Of a DNA stretch of 64,000 nucleotides, positions 44,628-52,777 are shown piece after piece. The stretch lies in NCBI GenBank assembly GCA_040400085.1, contig JBBAQX010000002.1, positions 62,001 to 126,000 of the forward strand. Direction: 5' to 3'. Both the position numbers and the translations under genes were made by a program. Position 1 is the first letter of the stretch. Every line of letters starts with the position of its first letter. Origin of the DNA: HNR sp040400085 (GTDB lineage Bacteria; Actinomycetota; Actinomycetes; Actinomycetales; Microbacteriaceae). Below the pieces are notes generated by a model that saw only the letters and a program-made list of their open reading frames with translations, searched no databases and was not told the DNA's origin.

Positions 44628-45658
44628 AGGTTGCCGTCATCGCCGACACTCACTTTGGAGTCAGGGGAGACGACCCGTACCTGCGTAGCAATCAGATCGC
44701 GTTCATGGAGGGCACCTTTCTTCCGTGGTTACGGGAGACAGGCATCAAGAGAGTCATCCACTTAGGCGACCTGTTCGACCGACGCAAGTACGTCAACTAT
44801 GTGACGGCCAAGGCGTGTTGGGACTCGCTGGTGCACCCGTTGATCCAGATGGGTGTGGATACCGATTACATTGTGGGAAATCATGACTGCTACTATCGAG
44901 ACACCAACGAGCTCAACTCTATCAACACCCTCTACGGCGAGCACGTCAGGGTCATTGCGTCGCCGACAGTCATCGACCTGGGTGGCAGGAACACCGCGTT
45001 GGTCCCATGGATCTGCGAGGGAACTCAGGAAGCTTCGGACGCTATACTCGCCGCCCGCCCCGAAATCGTCATGGGCCACCTGGCGCTAACAGGGTTTAAG
45101 ATGGACGGCGGTCAGGTGTGCAGTGGCGGTACGGATCCCAGCACGATGGCTTCATCTTCTCTGGTGCTCAGCGGTCACTTCCACACTCGCTCGCGTCAGG
45201 GAAACATACACTACATTGGAGCCACCGAGCAGTACACCTGGGCCGACTACGGTGAGGACAGGGGATTTGTCATCATCAACACCGACACCCTGGATGTCGA
45301 GTACGTCAACAATCCGCTCGCTGCATTCACCAAGATAGTGTACGATGACACCGAGGGTGAGGAGGAGGTCATGAGTAAGATCATCTCGCACCGGGTGAAG
45401 GGACAGTACGTCAAGCTGATGGTGAGATCGAAGAACGACCCCTTTCTGCTTGAGAGAGTTATTGACAAAGTGGAAGCCTCGGGTGTAGTTGATCTACAGG
45501 TGATCGACGGTACCGGTAATGATACTGAGTTCGATCCCTCCTCGGTGCATATCGTCGACGAGACGGACACACTGAAGGTCCTAACCGAAATGGTTGTCGA
45601 CGAACAGTCCAAGGACATCATCAAGGAGCTGTACGTCAAAGCCCAAATGAGGCTCTAA
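44624..45658 (+). CDS. gp47: Recombination endonuclease subunit, T4 gp47-like (Mre11/SbcD family)
   Basis: This 344-residue protein starts MKVAVIADTHFGVRGDD and carries the phosphoesterase motifs D-x-H, HLGDLFDRR, VGNHD, and LSGHFHTRS. With gp46 it forms the Mre11/Rad50-type complex that resects ends for recombination-dependent replication. It overlaps gp55 by four bases and UvsY by one. Confidence 0.94.
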   Translation: MKVAVIADTHFGVRGDDPYLRSNQIAFMEGTFLPWLRETGIKRVIHLGDLFDRRKYVNYVTAKACWDSLVHPLIQMGVDTDYIVGNHDCYYRDTNELNSINTLYGEHVRVIASPTVIDLGGRNTALVPWICEGTQEASDAILAARPEIVMGHLALTGFKMDGGQVCSGGTDPSTMASSSLVLSGHFHTRSRQGNIHYIGATEQYTWADYGEDRGFVIINTDTLDVEYVNNPLAAFTKIVYDDTEGEEEVMSKIISHRVKGQYVKLMVRSKNDPFLLERVIDKVEASGVVDLQVIDGTGNDTEFDPSSVHIVDETDTLKVLTEMVVDEQSKDIIKELYVKAQMRL

Positions 45659-46095
45659 TGCGTCTAGATGAAATTCACTCGATGTGGGCCGAGGACTCGG
45701 TCGTGGACGATGTGGATCTGGACCGTGAGTCGGGTAAGACGCCTAAGCTGCACTCTAAGTACCTTAGGATCCTCAGTGAGGAGCGCATGATCCTCCACAC
45801 CCTCAATGAGGAGATGAATGAACTCAAGGCAGCAAAGACCGATCGTCTCCTGGGCGTAATGTCCAAGGAGGAACTCGATCGTCGCGGTTGGGAACCCGAA
45901 CGTCGTCGTATCATGAAGCCGGATGTGAATGATCATCTGATGTCGGATCCCGATGTGGTGAAGCTGCGCCTACGCGTGGCACTACAGAAGGAAAAGTGCG
46001 ACAGCCTTGACTCCATCCTGCGCATGATTATGAATAGAAACTACGTCATGAAGAGCATGATTGATTGGCGTAAATTCGTAGCAGGTGTTGGTTGA
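45658..46095 (+). CDS. uvsY: Recombination mediator, T4 UvsY-like
   Basis: This 145-residue acidic/basic helical protein starts MRLDEIHSMWAEDSVVDDVD and ends KSMIDWRKFVAGVG, the same layout as T4 UvsY (137 residues), which loads UvsX on gp32-covered ssDNA. Its position between gp47 and gp46 supports a recombination role. The similarity is short, so the assignment rests partly on context. Confidence 0.75.
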   Translation: MRLDEIHSMWAEDSVVDDVDLDRESGKTPKLHSKYLRILSEERMILHTLNEEMNELKAAKTDRLLGVMSKEELDRRGWEPERRRIMKPDVNDHLMSDPDVVKLRLRVALQKEKCDSLDSILRMIMNRNYVMKSMIDWRKFVAGVG

Positions 46096-47801
46096 TCCGT
46101 CTAGGAACTATTCGCTGGAAGAACCTTCTCTCGACGGGCAACGTCTTCACTGAGGTTGACCTTGGCGCCCCGGGAACCACTCTGATCGTCGGACCCAACG
46201 GTGGCGGTAAGTCAACCCTGACGGATGCAATGTCGTTTGTTCTGTACGGCAAGCCCTTCCGCCAGATAAGCAAGAACCAGCTTGTGAACTCCATCAACCG
46301 CAAGGACATGCTCGTCGAGTGCGAGTTCCAGACCGGCGGCCGCACGTACCTCATTAGGCGCGGCATGAAGCCCACCGTGTTCGAGATCCATGTCGACGGC
46401 GAGATGATGAACATGGAGGGCAAGGTAGCCGATCAACAGGAGTACCTAGAGAAGCATATCCTGCGTATCAACTACAAGGCCTTCATGCAGGTTGTGGTTC
46501 TGGGTTCCGCGTCGTACGTGCCGTTCATGAAACTTCCGGCGCAGCACAGGCGTGACGTACTCGAGGATCTGCTCGACATGCGGGTACTCGGCGTGATGAT
46601 GGACTTGCTCAAGCCGATGGTGCAGGAAGTCACGACTCTGATGAAGGACGCCGATCATCGCCGCGACCTGGTGCTTGAGCGTATCAGCATGCGTCAGAAG
46701 TTCAATGCTGCCGTTCTTCAGGACGTCGCTCAACGACGCAAGGGGCACGAGGACCGTATCGCCGAGCTCAAGGAAATCAAGACCGAGCTGATGAAAGAAG
46801 GTAAGACGCTCTCTAAGACGCATGAGCGTATCGCGCGTGACATGGATAAGAATTCCTATGAGGGCGAGATCTCCACTCTCAAGGAGTCAATGACACTCAA
46901 TGCAAATGAGCTGACCAGCATCCGCTCGCGTCTTAAGTTCTTTGGCGGTATGGCCAAGTGCCCGCACTGCGATCAGAACATGGACGAGAAGCATAAGAAG
47001 AAGGCCGAGAAGGAACTCAAGGAACGCGAGACCGAACTCGCCGACGTCATGAGCCAACAGATTGTCCAGATGTCCGAGTACAAGGAGAAGGCCTCACTGT
47101 ACGCTGCGACCAATAAGAACCTTGCCGACATTAGGTCCAGCATCTCCAATCTCAAGACAAAGGTCGAGAACATCGACCGCAACATCGCCTATGAGAACTC
47201 AAAGATGACCGAGATCTCCGAGACGGTACCGACGCTCGACCTTCCGGACATTCCCGCTCTTGAGGCAGATCTCGCGGCGGTGGATGAAGAACGCACGGCA
47301 CTGTACAATCGCCGCACGACTCTTGCTGCGATCCACACCACGCTGCAGGACGGCGGCGCGAAAGCCCGCATCATTGGCACCTACATCCCCATGATTAACG
47401 AACTCATCAACGGCTTTCTGAAGGATCTAGACTTCTTTGTCGAGTTCAATCTTGACTCGGAGTTCAACGAGAGCATCAAGTCCCGTTTCCGCGACGAGTT
47501 CACCTACAGCTCCTTCTCGGAAGGCGAGAAGATGCGCATTGACCTAGCGATACTGTTCACCTGGCGCGCCGTGGCCCGAGCAAAGAACTCCGCATCCACC
47601 AACGTGGTCATCATGGACGAGATCTTCGACAGCTCGCTGGACCCGGCTGGTGCCGAGGAACTCATGCGGCTGCTCAATCGCATCACCGGTGACTCGAGCG
47701 TCTTCATCATCAGCCACCGCACCGACCAGATGGCTGATAAGTTCGAGCGAGTCATCAAGTTCTCTAAGGATGGCAACTTCAGTGTGAGGGTTGAGGTATG
47801 A
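46092..47801 (+). CDS. gp46: Recombination endonuclease subunit, T4 gp46-like (Rad50/SbcC family)
   Basis: This 569-residue protein starts with TTG overlapping the uvsY stop. It has Walker A VGPNGGGKSTLTDA, a zinc-hook C-P-H-C (KCPHCDQNM) in the middle of two coiled coils, the ABC signature SFSEGEKMRIDLA and Walker B NVVIMDEIFDSSLDP. It is the ATPase partner of gp47. Confidence 0.95.
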   Translation: MIRLGTIRWKNLLSTGNVFTEVDLGAPGTTLIVGPNGGGKSTLTDAMSFVLYGKPFRQISKNQLVNSINRKDMLVECEFQTGGRTYLIRRGMKPTVFEIHVDGEMMNMEGKVADQQEYLEKHILRINYKAFMQVVVLGSASYVPFMKLPAQHRRDVLEDLLDMRVLGVMMDLLKPMVQEVTTLMKDADHRRDLVLERISMRQKFNAAVLQDVAQRRKGHEDRIAELKEIKTELMKEGKTLSKTHERIARDMDKNSYEGEISTLKESMTLNANELTSIRSRLKFFGGMAKCPHCDQNMDEKHKKKAEKELKERETELADVMSQQIVQMSEYKEKASLYAATNKNLADIRSSISNLKTKVENIDRNIAYENSKMTEISETVPTLDLPDIPALEADLAAVDEERTALYNRRTTLAAIHTTLQDGGAKARIIGTYIPMINELINGFLKDLDFFVEFNLDSEFNESIKSRFRDEFTYSSFSEGEKMRIDLAILFTWRAVARAKNSASTNVVIMDEIFDSSLDPAGAEELMRLLNRITGDSSVFIISHRTDQMADKFERVIKFSKDGNFSVRVEV

Positions 47802-48439
47802 ACAACATGCACATCACTCGAAATGAGAATGTGGAGTCGAATGATTACTATCCGACGCCTCAGCACGCCACGTTTGCATTGATAGAGAAGGAACGCGTCC
47901 ACATCGATAAGCACCTCGCCCGGATAGGTGCGGGATGTATTTGGGAACCTGCGGCAGGGCGCGGCTGGATGTCCATGGAGTTCATGCGTCTGGGATACGG
48001 CGTCGTCTCTAGCGACATTTTAGTACCAAGAAACCCAATGATCCCAATAACGTATCACGACTTCATCAATGACCAGCCGATCACCAAATCCGACGTCATT
48101 ATATCCAATCCTCCGTACGCACGCGATATGGCACAGAAGTTTACCGAGAAGGCCATCTCCCTTTCACCGTACGTTGCAATGCTGTGTCGTGCTACCTGGG
48201 TTGAGTCTCAGACGAGGTATAAATTCTTCAGTAAGAACCCACCGTCTCGCATACTGTTCTTCTCGCGCCGTTTCTCCTGCACCGAGTCGTATTTTGGAAC
48301 GGGAAAGGAAAACGGTGGAATGGTGCCTTACGCGTGGTTTGTGTGGGACAGGTTTCGTCCGGGCGCGTCCAGAGTAGATTGGATAGACCCTGATGCCTAT
48401 GATCGTTGGAAGGAAGATACCATTGCCAAAAGTCGTTGA
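47798..48439 (+). CDS. Adenine-specific DNA methyltransferase-like protein
   Basis: This 213-residue protein has motif I WEPAAGRGWMSMEF and motif IV SNPPYARDM (NPPY), the hallmarks of N6-adenine methyltransferases of the Dam/type I families. It could protect phage DNA from host restriction. There is no partner nuclease. It overlaps the gp46 stop by four bases. Confidence 0.85.
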   Translation: MNNMHITRNENVESNDYYPTPQHATFALIEKERVHIDKHLARIGAGCIWEPAAGRGWMSMEFMRLGYGVVSSDILVPRNPMIPITYHDFINDQPITKSDVIISNPPYARDMAQKFTEKAISLSPYVAMLCRATWVESQTRYKFFSKNPPSRILFFSRRFSCTESYFGTGKENGGMVPYAWFVWDRFRPGASRVDWIDPDAYDRWKEDTIAKSR

Positions 48440-48671
48440 CGGTTCGATCGTATGTCGTATAAGTTATGCACCGGATCACACAGGTAAGAAGTTCTACTGC
48501 GATCACTGCGGTGGATTGTTCGATGATCGGGAGTACCTACCGTGCGATTCTGTTGCCGTGCTTGAAAACTCTAAAGACGCCTATCAGGGTGAGCTGTTCG
48601 ATTCATTCGAGATCGCCGGTGTCGTCTCTCTACAATCAACCAATAAAGTTGTCACAAAGAAGAAAAAATAA
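48423..48671 (+). CDS. Small zinc-knuckle-like protein
   Basis: This 82-residue protein is read from TTG 48423 (LPKVVDGSIV), which follows a GGAAGGAAG site; an in-frame ATG at 48393 would overlap the methyltransferase by 47 bases. It contains FYCDHCGGLFDDREYLPCDS, a possible Cys-based zinc site, and a Lys-rich end. Function unknown. Confidence 0.6.
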   Translation: MPKVVDGSIVCRISYAPDHTGKKFYCDHCGGLFDDREYLPCDSVAVLENSKDAYQGELFDSFEIAGVVSLQSTNKVVTKKKK

Positions 48672-48673
48672 TC

Positions 48674-49339
48674 ATGAAGATTGCCATTATGTCTGATCTC
48701 CACGTGGAGTTCGATGGTGTAGTAGGTTACGGTTGGCACCGGCCTGAGGCCGCCGTTCATATCAATGCCGGTGACCTTCATCCCGATCCTGGAAGACGGG
48801 CTGCGGCTTCAAATAGCTTTGACATCAATGTGATGGGAAATCACGACTACTACGGTGGCTCGTTCCCTGAGGTTGACGCAGACTTCGGCATCTTCGAGAA
48901 GGACGGCGTTAAGTTTGCGTGGGCCACACTCTGGACTAAGATCGAGACGGATGACCAATGGTACTTCTACAACCGAGGACTGGTCGACAGTCATTACATC
49001 AAAGGCCTGACCCAAGAACGATACAACGCTAAGTTCAAGCATGACCTTGTGTTCCTCAGGGAATCTGAGGCCGACGTCATCGTCACGCATCATTCTCCTT
49101 TCATTGAGTCATGCCATCCCAAGTGGCGGGAGTCTGTTCTCAACTTTGCGTTTCACTCGGACTTAAGTCACTACGTAGGCACAGAATTCAAGAAGATCCC
49201 GAAGCTTTGGATACACGGTCACACTCACGATCCGAGCGATTACGTTCTTCCCTACGGTACTCGAGTCATCTGTCACCCGCGCGGTTATCCCGGCGAAGTT
49301 AATCACAAGGGATACAAGCCAAAGGTGATTGATCTGTGA
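48674..49339 (+). CDS. Calcineurin-like metallophosphoesterase
   Basis: This 221-residue protein starts MKIAIMSDLHVEFDG and has NAGDLH, VMGNHDYYGG, VTHHSP and WIHGHTHDP, all metal-binding motifs of this superfamily. It is only distantly similar to the 23016 protein. Substrate unknown. Its stop overlaps the next GTG start. Confidence 0.87.
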   Translation: MKIAIMSDLHVEFDGVVGYGWHRPEAAVHINAGDLHPDPGRRAAASNSFDINVMGNHDYYGGSFPEVDADFGIFEKDGVKFAWATLWTKIETDDQWYFYNRGLVDSHYIKGLTQERYNAKFKHDLVFLRESEADVIVTHHSPFIESCHPKWRESVLNFAFHSDLSHYVGTEFKKIPKLWIHGHTHDPSDYVLPYGTRVICHPRGYPGEVNHKGYKPKVIDL

Positions 49340-49782
49340 TTCGGATCGGAATGATCGCATCGACATTCGACCTGCTCCATGCAGGTCACGTTCACTTCAT
49401 TAGGACGGCCGCAGCAAATTGTGATCGTCTGATGTGCGCCCTGCAGACCGATGTTACCGATAGGGAAGAAAAGCAGCGTCCTGTTCAGACGGTGTACGAA
49501 CGGTATACGCAGTTGGCCGCAGTGAAGGGGGTTGATGTTATCATTCCTTATCAATCCGAGAATGATTTATACAACCTGCTGGTGACTACACCACACCACA
49601 TCCGCTTCCTCGGTGAGGATTACATCGGTAAGAACGTCACTGGTATCGACATCTACGCAATGTACTACGAAGGACTGCCCGAGAACCGATCCTCCATTCA
49701 GTATCCGTGTATAGTATACCTTCCTCGTCTACACAACTACAGCAGCACGTCACTAAGGAATAGAGTTTATGCAGCACGATGA
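49336..49782 (+). CDS. Cytidylyltransferase-like nucleotidyltransferase
   Basis: This 148-residue protein starts with GTG and reads IGMIASTFDLLHAGHVHFIR, with the H-x-G-H nucleotide motif of the cytidylyltransferase family (GCT, RfaE, NadM types). The second motif (I/L)SST is seen as NYSSTSLRNRV. It activates an unknown phosphate substrate with CTP or ATP. It overlaps both neighbours. Confidence 0.83.
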   Translation: MIRIGMIASTFDLLHAGHVHFIRTAAANCDRLMCALQTDVTDREEKQRPVQTVYERYTQLAAVKGVDVIIPYQSENDLYNLLVTTPHHIRFLGEDYIGKNVTGIDIYAMYYEGLPENRSSIQYPCIVYLPRLHNYSSTSLRNRVYAAR

Positions 49783-50317
49783 AATCCACGTAATGTTGGA
49801 TCTTGAGACTTTGGCAACGGTACCGTGGTCATGTATCCTATCAGTCGGTGCCGTTGCGTTCACGCCAGGAGGCGTCGTGGTAAGCGAGTTCTATAAGAAC
49901 GTGGAACCGTCCAGTTGCGTCGCCATCGGGCTCGTGGTCAATCCAGACACGGCGAAGTGGTGGGCGCATCCCGACCGAGCGGAAGCTCGTCGAGCGTTCA
50001 GCACCGATAAGCAGCCGATCACCGAAGTCATTGAGGCGTTCAACGTCTGGTTCCGCAGCCTCGGCACCGACGTGAAAGTCTGGGCGCACGGCGCGACTTT
50101 CGACATTCCGATCTGGGATACGGCATGCTCGTTCGCTAAGATGAGCACCCCGTGGTCCTTCCGCAACGTGCGAGACACCAGAACGGTGTTCGATCTCGTG
50201 AACGTCGAGTTCTCCGCACTGAAGAAGGAGGGCGCCTATCACAACGCGCTGGACGACGCGCGCAACCAGGTGAAGGCACTGCAGGATGCATTCAAGACCC
50301 TGAAGGTGTTCGAATGA
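49769..50317 (+). CDS. 3'-5' exonuclease (T4 DexA-like, DEDD family)
   Basis: This 182-residue protein has the DEDDh motifs: VMLDLETLAT, a central D in AHGATFDIPIWD and HNALDDARNQVKAL at the end. T4 DexA removes 3' nucleotides from DNA, and a role in host DNA breakdown or repair is likely. It overlaps its neighbours by 14 and 4 bases. Confidence 0.85.
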   Translation: MQHDEIHVMLDLETLATVPWSCILSVGAVAFTPGGVVVSEFYKNVEPSSCVAIGLVVNPDTAKWWAHPDRAEARRAFSTDKQPITEVIEAFNVWFRSLGTDVKVWAHGATFDIPIWDTACSFAKMSTPWSFRNVRDTRTVFDLVNVEFSALKKEGAYHNALDDARNQVKALQDAFKTLKVFE

Positions 50318-50844
50318 TTCGCTCCTTAGTACGTTACGATCACGCGGCCATTGTTTTGGTTGCCGCAAAGTTTGATTTCAAGGATCCTCCCATGGATCCC
50401 GTTGAACTGGCTCGTGATCTGGTTGAGACTATGAACGCCCACGGAGCCCTGGGCTTGGCCGCACCTCAGCTGGGTCTCTCCTATCGCGTCATAGCCATCC
50501 CAGCCCAGCCGAACATTGTCATGTTCAATCCCATCATTGTCGATCTCTCAGAAGAGACAATGAACCTAGAGGAGGGTTGCCTCACCTATCCAGGCCTGGT
50601 ATTGAAGATGGTACGCAGTCGGGCAATCAAGGTTCGCTATTCGCAACCGAACGGCAACGTGGTGACCGAGCGTTATGTCGACCATGCAGCTCGTGCAATA
50701 CAGCATGAAGTCGATCACCTTGACGGTAAGACACTTATCACTGCACGTGAAGGTGTCGAGAGATACATGGCCCAGAAGAAATGGGCAAAGATCGTAAGCA
50801 GGACCGGCGGCGCACCGGCATCCGTAATGGAGAAAGCATCATGA
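50314..50844 (+). CDS. def: Peptide deformylase
   Basis: This 176-residue protein has the three deformylase motifs: GALGLAAPQLG (GxGxAAxQ), EEGCLTYPG (EGCxS-like with T), and IQHEVDHLDG (HExDH). It removes the formyl group from nascent peptides. Phage deformylases are known from marine T4-like phages, where they are thought to support phage or photosystem protein maturation. The start ATG 50314 overlaps the exonuclease stop (ATGA). Confidence 0.92.
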   Translation: MIRSLVRYDHAAIVLVAAKFDFKDPPMDPVELARDLVETMNAHGALGLAAPQLGLSYRVIAIPAQPNIVMFNPIIVDLSEETMNLEEGCLTYPGLVLKMVRSRAIKVRYSQPNGNVVTERYVDHAARAIQHEVDHLDGKTLITAREGVERYMAQKKWAKIVSRTGGAPASVMEKAS

Positions 50845-51281
50845 GCAGAGACTGGATTAACGACATCAATGAAATGCACGGGCACTACGGATTTCACGAG
50901 CGCGTGAATGCACTGCCTCCCGATAAGCTGAAGGAGATGATTGGTTTCAGGTACAGGTTCCTCAAGGAGGAACTCAATGAAATGCTATCCGCCATTGAGG
51001 AGAATGACGCCGAGGGTGTCGTGGATGCTCTCATCGACCTCTGTGTCGTCGCAATCGGTACGCTGGATCTCTACGGTGTGGATTCCAGTCTGGCGTGGGA
51101 CGAGGTTCACCTTGCCAACATGTCGAAGGAACCCGGTGTCAAGGCAAGCCGTCCTAATCCCCTGGGTCTGCCCGATCTGATTAAGCCGGAAGGCTGGCGC
51201 GCCCCGAGTCACCACACCAATCACGGTCTGCTCGACAAGGCGCTCCCGGCGGTGCAGTACACCGAGGTAAAGGTCGAGTAA
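50841..51281 (+). CDS. MazG-like / PRA-PH-fold NTP pyrophosphatase
   Basis: This 146-residue protein has YRFLKEELNEMLSAIEENDA and EGVVDALIDLCVVAIGTLDL, the ExxE...ExxD helices of all-alpha NTP pyrophosphohydrolases (PF01503). Such phage enzymes clear dNTP analogues or lower ppGpp-like signals. The start overlaps the deformylase stop; its stop overlaps the next ATG. Confidence 0.82.
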   Translation: MSRDWINDINEMHGHYGFHERVNALPPDKLKEMIGFRYRFLKEELNEMLSAIEENDAEGVVDALIDLCVVAIGTLDLYGVDSSLAWDEVHLANMSKEPGVKASRPNPLGLPDLIKPEGWRAPSHHTNHGLLDKALPAVQYTEVKVE

Positions 51282-51520
51282 TGACCGAAGTCGATTGTTC
51301 TAAGAAGTGCTCCGTCATTCTTCTTAACGAGATCAAGCCCCGCGCGGATAAATTAGGTATGTCCATAAGCGAGTTCTTGCCATCCACTCTGAGCGGTCCG
51401 CTCGCACGAGCTGAGTACGAAGGGTTGATCACGAGGAGGGAACTTAGGGCTTACCTCGATCAAAGGGTGGCACAGATCAATGATCAACGTTCTAGACAAC
51501 ACTCTGACAGTTCCCACTAG
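51281..51520 (+). CDS. Small hypothetical protein
   Basis: This 79-residue protein starts MTEVDCSKKCSVILLNEIKP, and its helical second half (RRELRAYLDQRVAQINDQRS) is basic. I recognise no family. It overlaps the MazG-like gene by one base and the next gene by 41 bases. Confidence 0.6.
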   Translation: MTEVDCSKKCSVILLNEIKPRADKLGMSISEFLPSTLSGPLARAEYEGLITRRELRAYLDQRVAQINDQRSRQHSDSSH

Positions 51521-51842
51521 CATGATTAAGTTGGTTGCCGCCCTTCTGGCGGGTTCCGGCAAGCCGTGGACGGGTTCGTTCATCGGTATCGATGTTGACC
51601 ACATTGTAAGGACGGGGCCTCTCGAGAAGGATCCCTTCCTCTACGCAGAGATCAGGGATGCACTGCACGAGGCAGGCGTTCGCGGTTTCATCGGACTGGC
51701 AATGTCGGAGTCCGATGTCCCGGTGGTATGGGGTTATCGCTTTACAGACTCGGGTGTCTCTATGATGCTGGGCACGCTGACTTGGCGGGAACTGAAGAGT
51801 AAGGTTGCTTCTTCATCCGACGGAAGCAATCGTCTCAATTGA
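51480..51842 (+). CDS. Hypothetical protein
   Basis: This 120-residue protein starts MINVLDNTLTVPTSMIKLVA and has an alpha/beta pattern with FIGIDVDHIVRTGPLEKDPF in the middle. No domain is recognised. It is the last gene before the + strand tRNA cluster, and its stop overlaps the -35 of the cluster's promoter. A later start at 51522 (MIKLVA) would remove most of the overlap with the previous gene. Confidence 0.6.
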   Translation: MINVLDNTLTVPTSMIKLVAALLAGSGKPWTGSFIGIDVDHIVRTGPLEKDPFLYAEIRDALHEAGVRGFIGLAMSESDVPVVWGYRFTDSGVSMMLGTLTWRELKSKVASSSDGSNRLN

Positions 51843-51868
51843 CACATGCGAGCGTGGCGTATATATAG
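51839..51868 (+). promoter_or_regulatory. TTGACA-TATATATAG promoter of the + strand tRNA cluster
   Basis: TTGACA at 51839 and TATATATAG at 51860, with spacing of 15-17, followed by ACTGC. It is the same promoter type as those at 32047, 35807 and 55951. Confidence 0.8.
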
Positions 51869-51880
51869 ACTGCAATTCTT

Positions 51881-51954
51881 GCCCTAGTGCGCCGAACCGG
51901 AAAGGCGCCCGCCTTCTAAGCGGGGATATGCAGGTTCGAGTCCTGTCTAGGGTG
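51881..51954 (+). tRNA. tRNA-Arg(TCT)
   Basis: Acceptor GCCCTAG/CTAGGGT, anticodon arm CCCGC-CTTCTAA-GCGGG (TCT), T-arm GCAGG-TTCGAGT-CCTGT. CCA is not encoded (GCGG follows). Confidence 0.9.
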
Positions 51955-51955
51955 C

Positions 51956-52019
51956 GGGGGTATAGCTCAACTGGGAGAGCAGTGCGCAGACATCGGTTCG
52001 ACACCGGTTACCTTCACCA
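51956..52019 (+). tRNA. tRNA-like gene lacking an anticodon arm
   Basis: Acceptor GGGGGTA/TACCTTC, D-arm GCTC-AACTGGGA-GAGC, T-arm ATCGG-TTCGACA-CCGGT and ACCA are intact, but only 11 bases (AGTGCGCAGAC) lie between D- and T-arms, with no anticodon stem. It is either a deletion, a decayed gene or a compressed assembly. Confidence 0.6.
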
Positions 52020-52025
52020 AATTAT

Positions 52026-52100
52026 GGGGACGTAGTTTAAGTGGGAAAATACACCCCTCGCACGGGTGAGTAAAGGTTTCGATTACCGTCGTCTCCACCA
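52026..52100 (+). tRNA. tRNA-Ala(CGC)
   Basis: Anticodon arm CACCC-CTCGCAC-GGGTG (CGC) with the Ala identity pair G3-U70 in GGGGACG/CGTCTCC. T-arm AAGGT-TTCGATT-ACCGT has one mismatch. ACCA is encoded. Confidence 0.88.
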
Positions 52101-52111
52101 AAGGTTAAAAT

Positions 52112-52188
52112 GGAGCAGTGCGCTGGAATGGTAACAGCAAGGTCTGCAAAACCTCAGAATGCGGGTTCGAGCCCCGCCTGCCCCTCCA
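52112..52188 (+). tRNA. tRNA-Cys(GCA)
   Basis: Anticodon loop CTGCAAA (GCA), T-arm GCGGG-TTCGAGC-CCCGC, the Cys discriminator U73 and encoded CCA. Acceptor GGAGCAG/CTGCCCC has one A-C mismatch. Confidence 0.88.
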
Positions 52189-52189
52189 A

Positions 52190-52271
52190 CCTCACGTAGC
52201 CGCCGGCGCTTCGAACGCCGAGACAGTTAACCGGACTGTGAATGAGAGTTCGAATCTCTCCGTGAGGTCCA
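52190..52271 (+). tRNA. tRNA-Arg(TCG)-like without D-arm, long variable arm
   Basis: Perfect acceptor CCTCACG/CGTGAGG and T-arm GAGAG-TTCGAAT-CTCTC with TCCA. The only canonical anticodon arm is CGGCG-CTTCGAA-CGCCG (TCG), which follows the acceptor after just seven bases. After it lies a 23-base segment that forms an ACAGT/ACTGT hairpin. Confidence 0.6.
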
Positions 52272-52280
52272 TATGAATAC

Positions 52281-52361
52281 GCGCACGTAACCCCCACCCC
52301 TGCGAAGGGTGAGTAAGGTAGCTGGAGGAAGATGCAGGTTCGAGTCCTGTCGTGCGCTCCA
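52281..52361 (+). tRNA. tRNA-Arg(GCG)-like without D-arm, long variable region
   Basis: Perfect acceptor GCGCACG/CGTGCGC and T-arm GCAGG-TTCGAGT-CCTGT with TCCA. The anticodon arm CACCC-CTGCGAA-GGGTG (GCG) follows the acceptor after seven bases, and about 22 bases separate it from the T-arm, as in the neighbouring 52190 gene. Confidence 0.6.
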
Positions 52362-52366
52362 TACAT

Positions 52367-52456
52367 GGTGTGTAAACCAGTCGGGGATTGGGTTCGCCTG
52401 CTAAGCGCAACGGACTCAGCAACGAGTCTGAGGATCGAGACCTCTGCACACCGCCA
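52367..52456 (+). tRNA. tRNA-Ser(GCT)
   Basis: Acceptor GGTGTGT/GCACACC, anticodon loop CTGCTAA (GCT), a class II variable arm GGACTC/GAGTC, and encoded GCCA, followed by a T-tract. Confidence 0.82.
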
Positions 52457-52480
52457 TTTTTTTTACCGCTAGGTAAAAAT
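52457..52480 (+). terminator. T-rich palindrome after the tRNA cluster
   Basis: TTTTTACC, GCTA, GGTAAAAA directly follows the tRNA-Ser CCA within TTTTTTTT. It may end the tRNA transcript, and the palindrome works in both directions. Confidence 0.5.
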
Positions 52481-52503
52481 GGTCATAGAAATAGGAGAAT
52501 CCC

Positions 52504-52734
52504 ATGAATAATTTGCCGCTCGGTAAATTCGCCCGCCGAACCCTCTGGGGATTTCTGCTTCTCCCATTCCTCTCGGTCAAATCCGAGGCCGCACCGAAGT
52601 CCGGTAAGTACGTAGTTCCCAAGGACATCAACCTCATCCGCGTGCGTTCATTCCTCGATGGGAAGGAAGTTCTGGACACCAACTTCAAGGTCAACCCCGG
52701 ACAGATCTTTGTCATTGACGCCGTTAATGAATAA
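52504..52734 (+). CDS. Small secreted protein
   Basis: This 76-residue protein has a basic N-terminus and hydrophobic core (RRTLWGFLLLPFLSV) ending in a plausible signal cleavage site (SEAA/AP). The mature part is about 46 residues, mainly beta. It starts after AGGAGAAT. Function unknown. Confidence 0.65.
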   Translation: MNNLPLGKFARRTLWGFLLLPFLSVKSEAAPKSGKYVVPKDINLIRVRSFLDGKEVLDTNFKVNPGQIFVIDAVNE

Positions 52735-52777
52735 CGAAGCGTACATTAAAGCCGATAATGTCTAGCGAAGTGTACAA

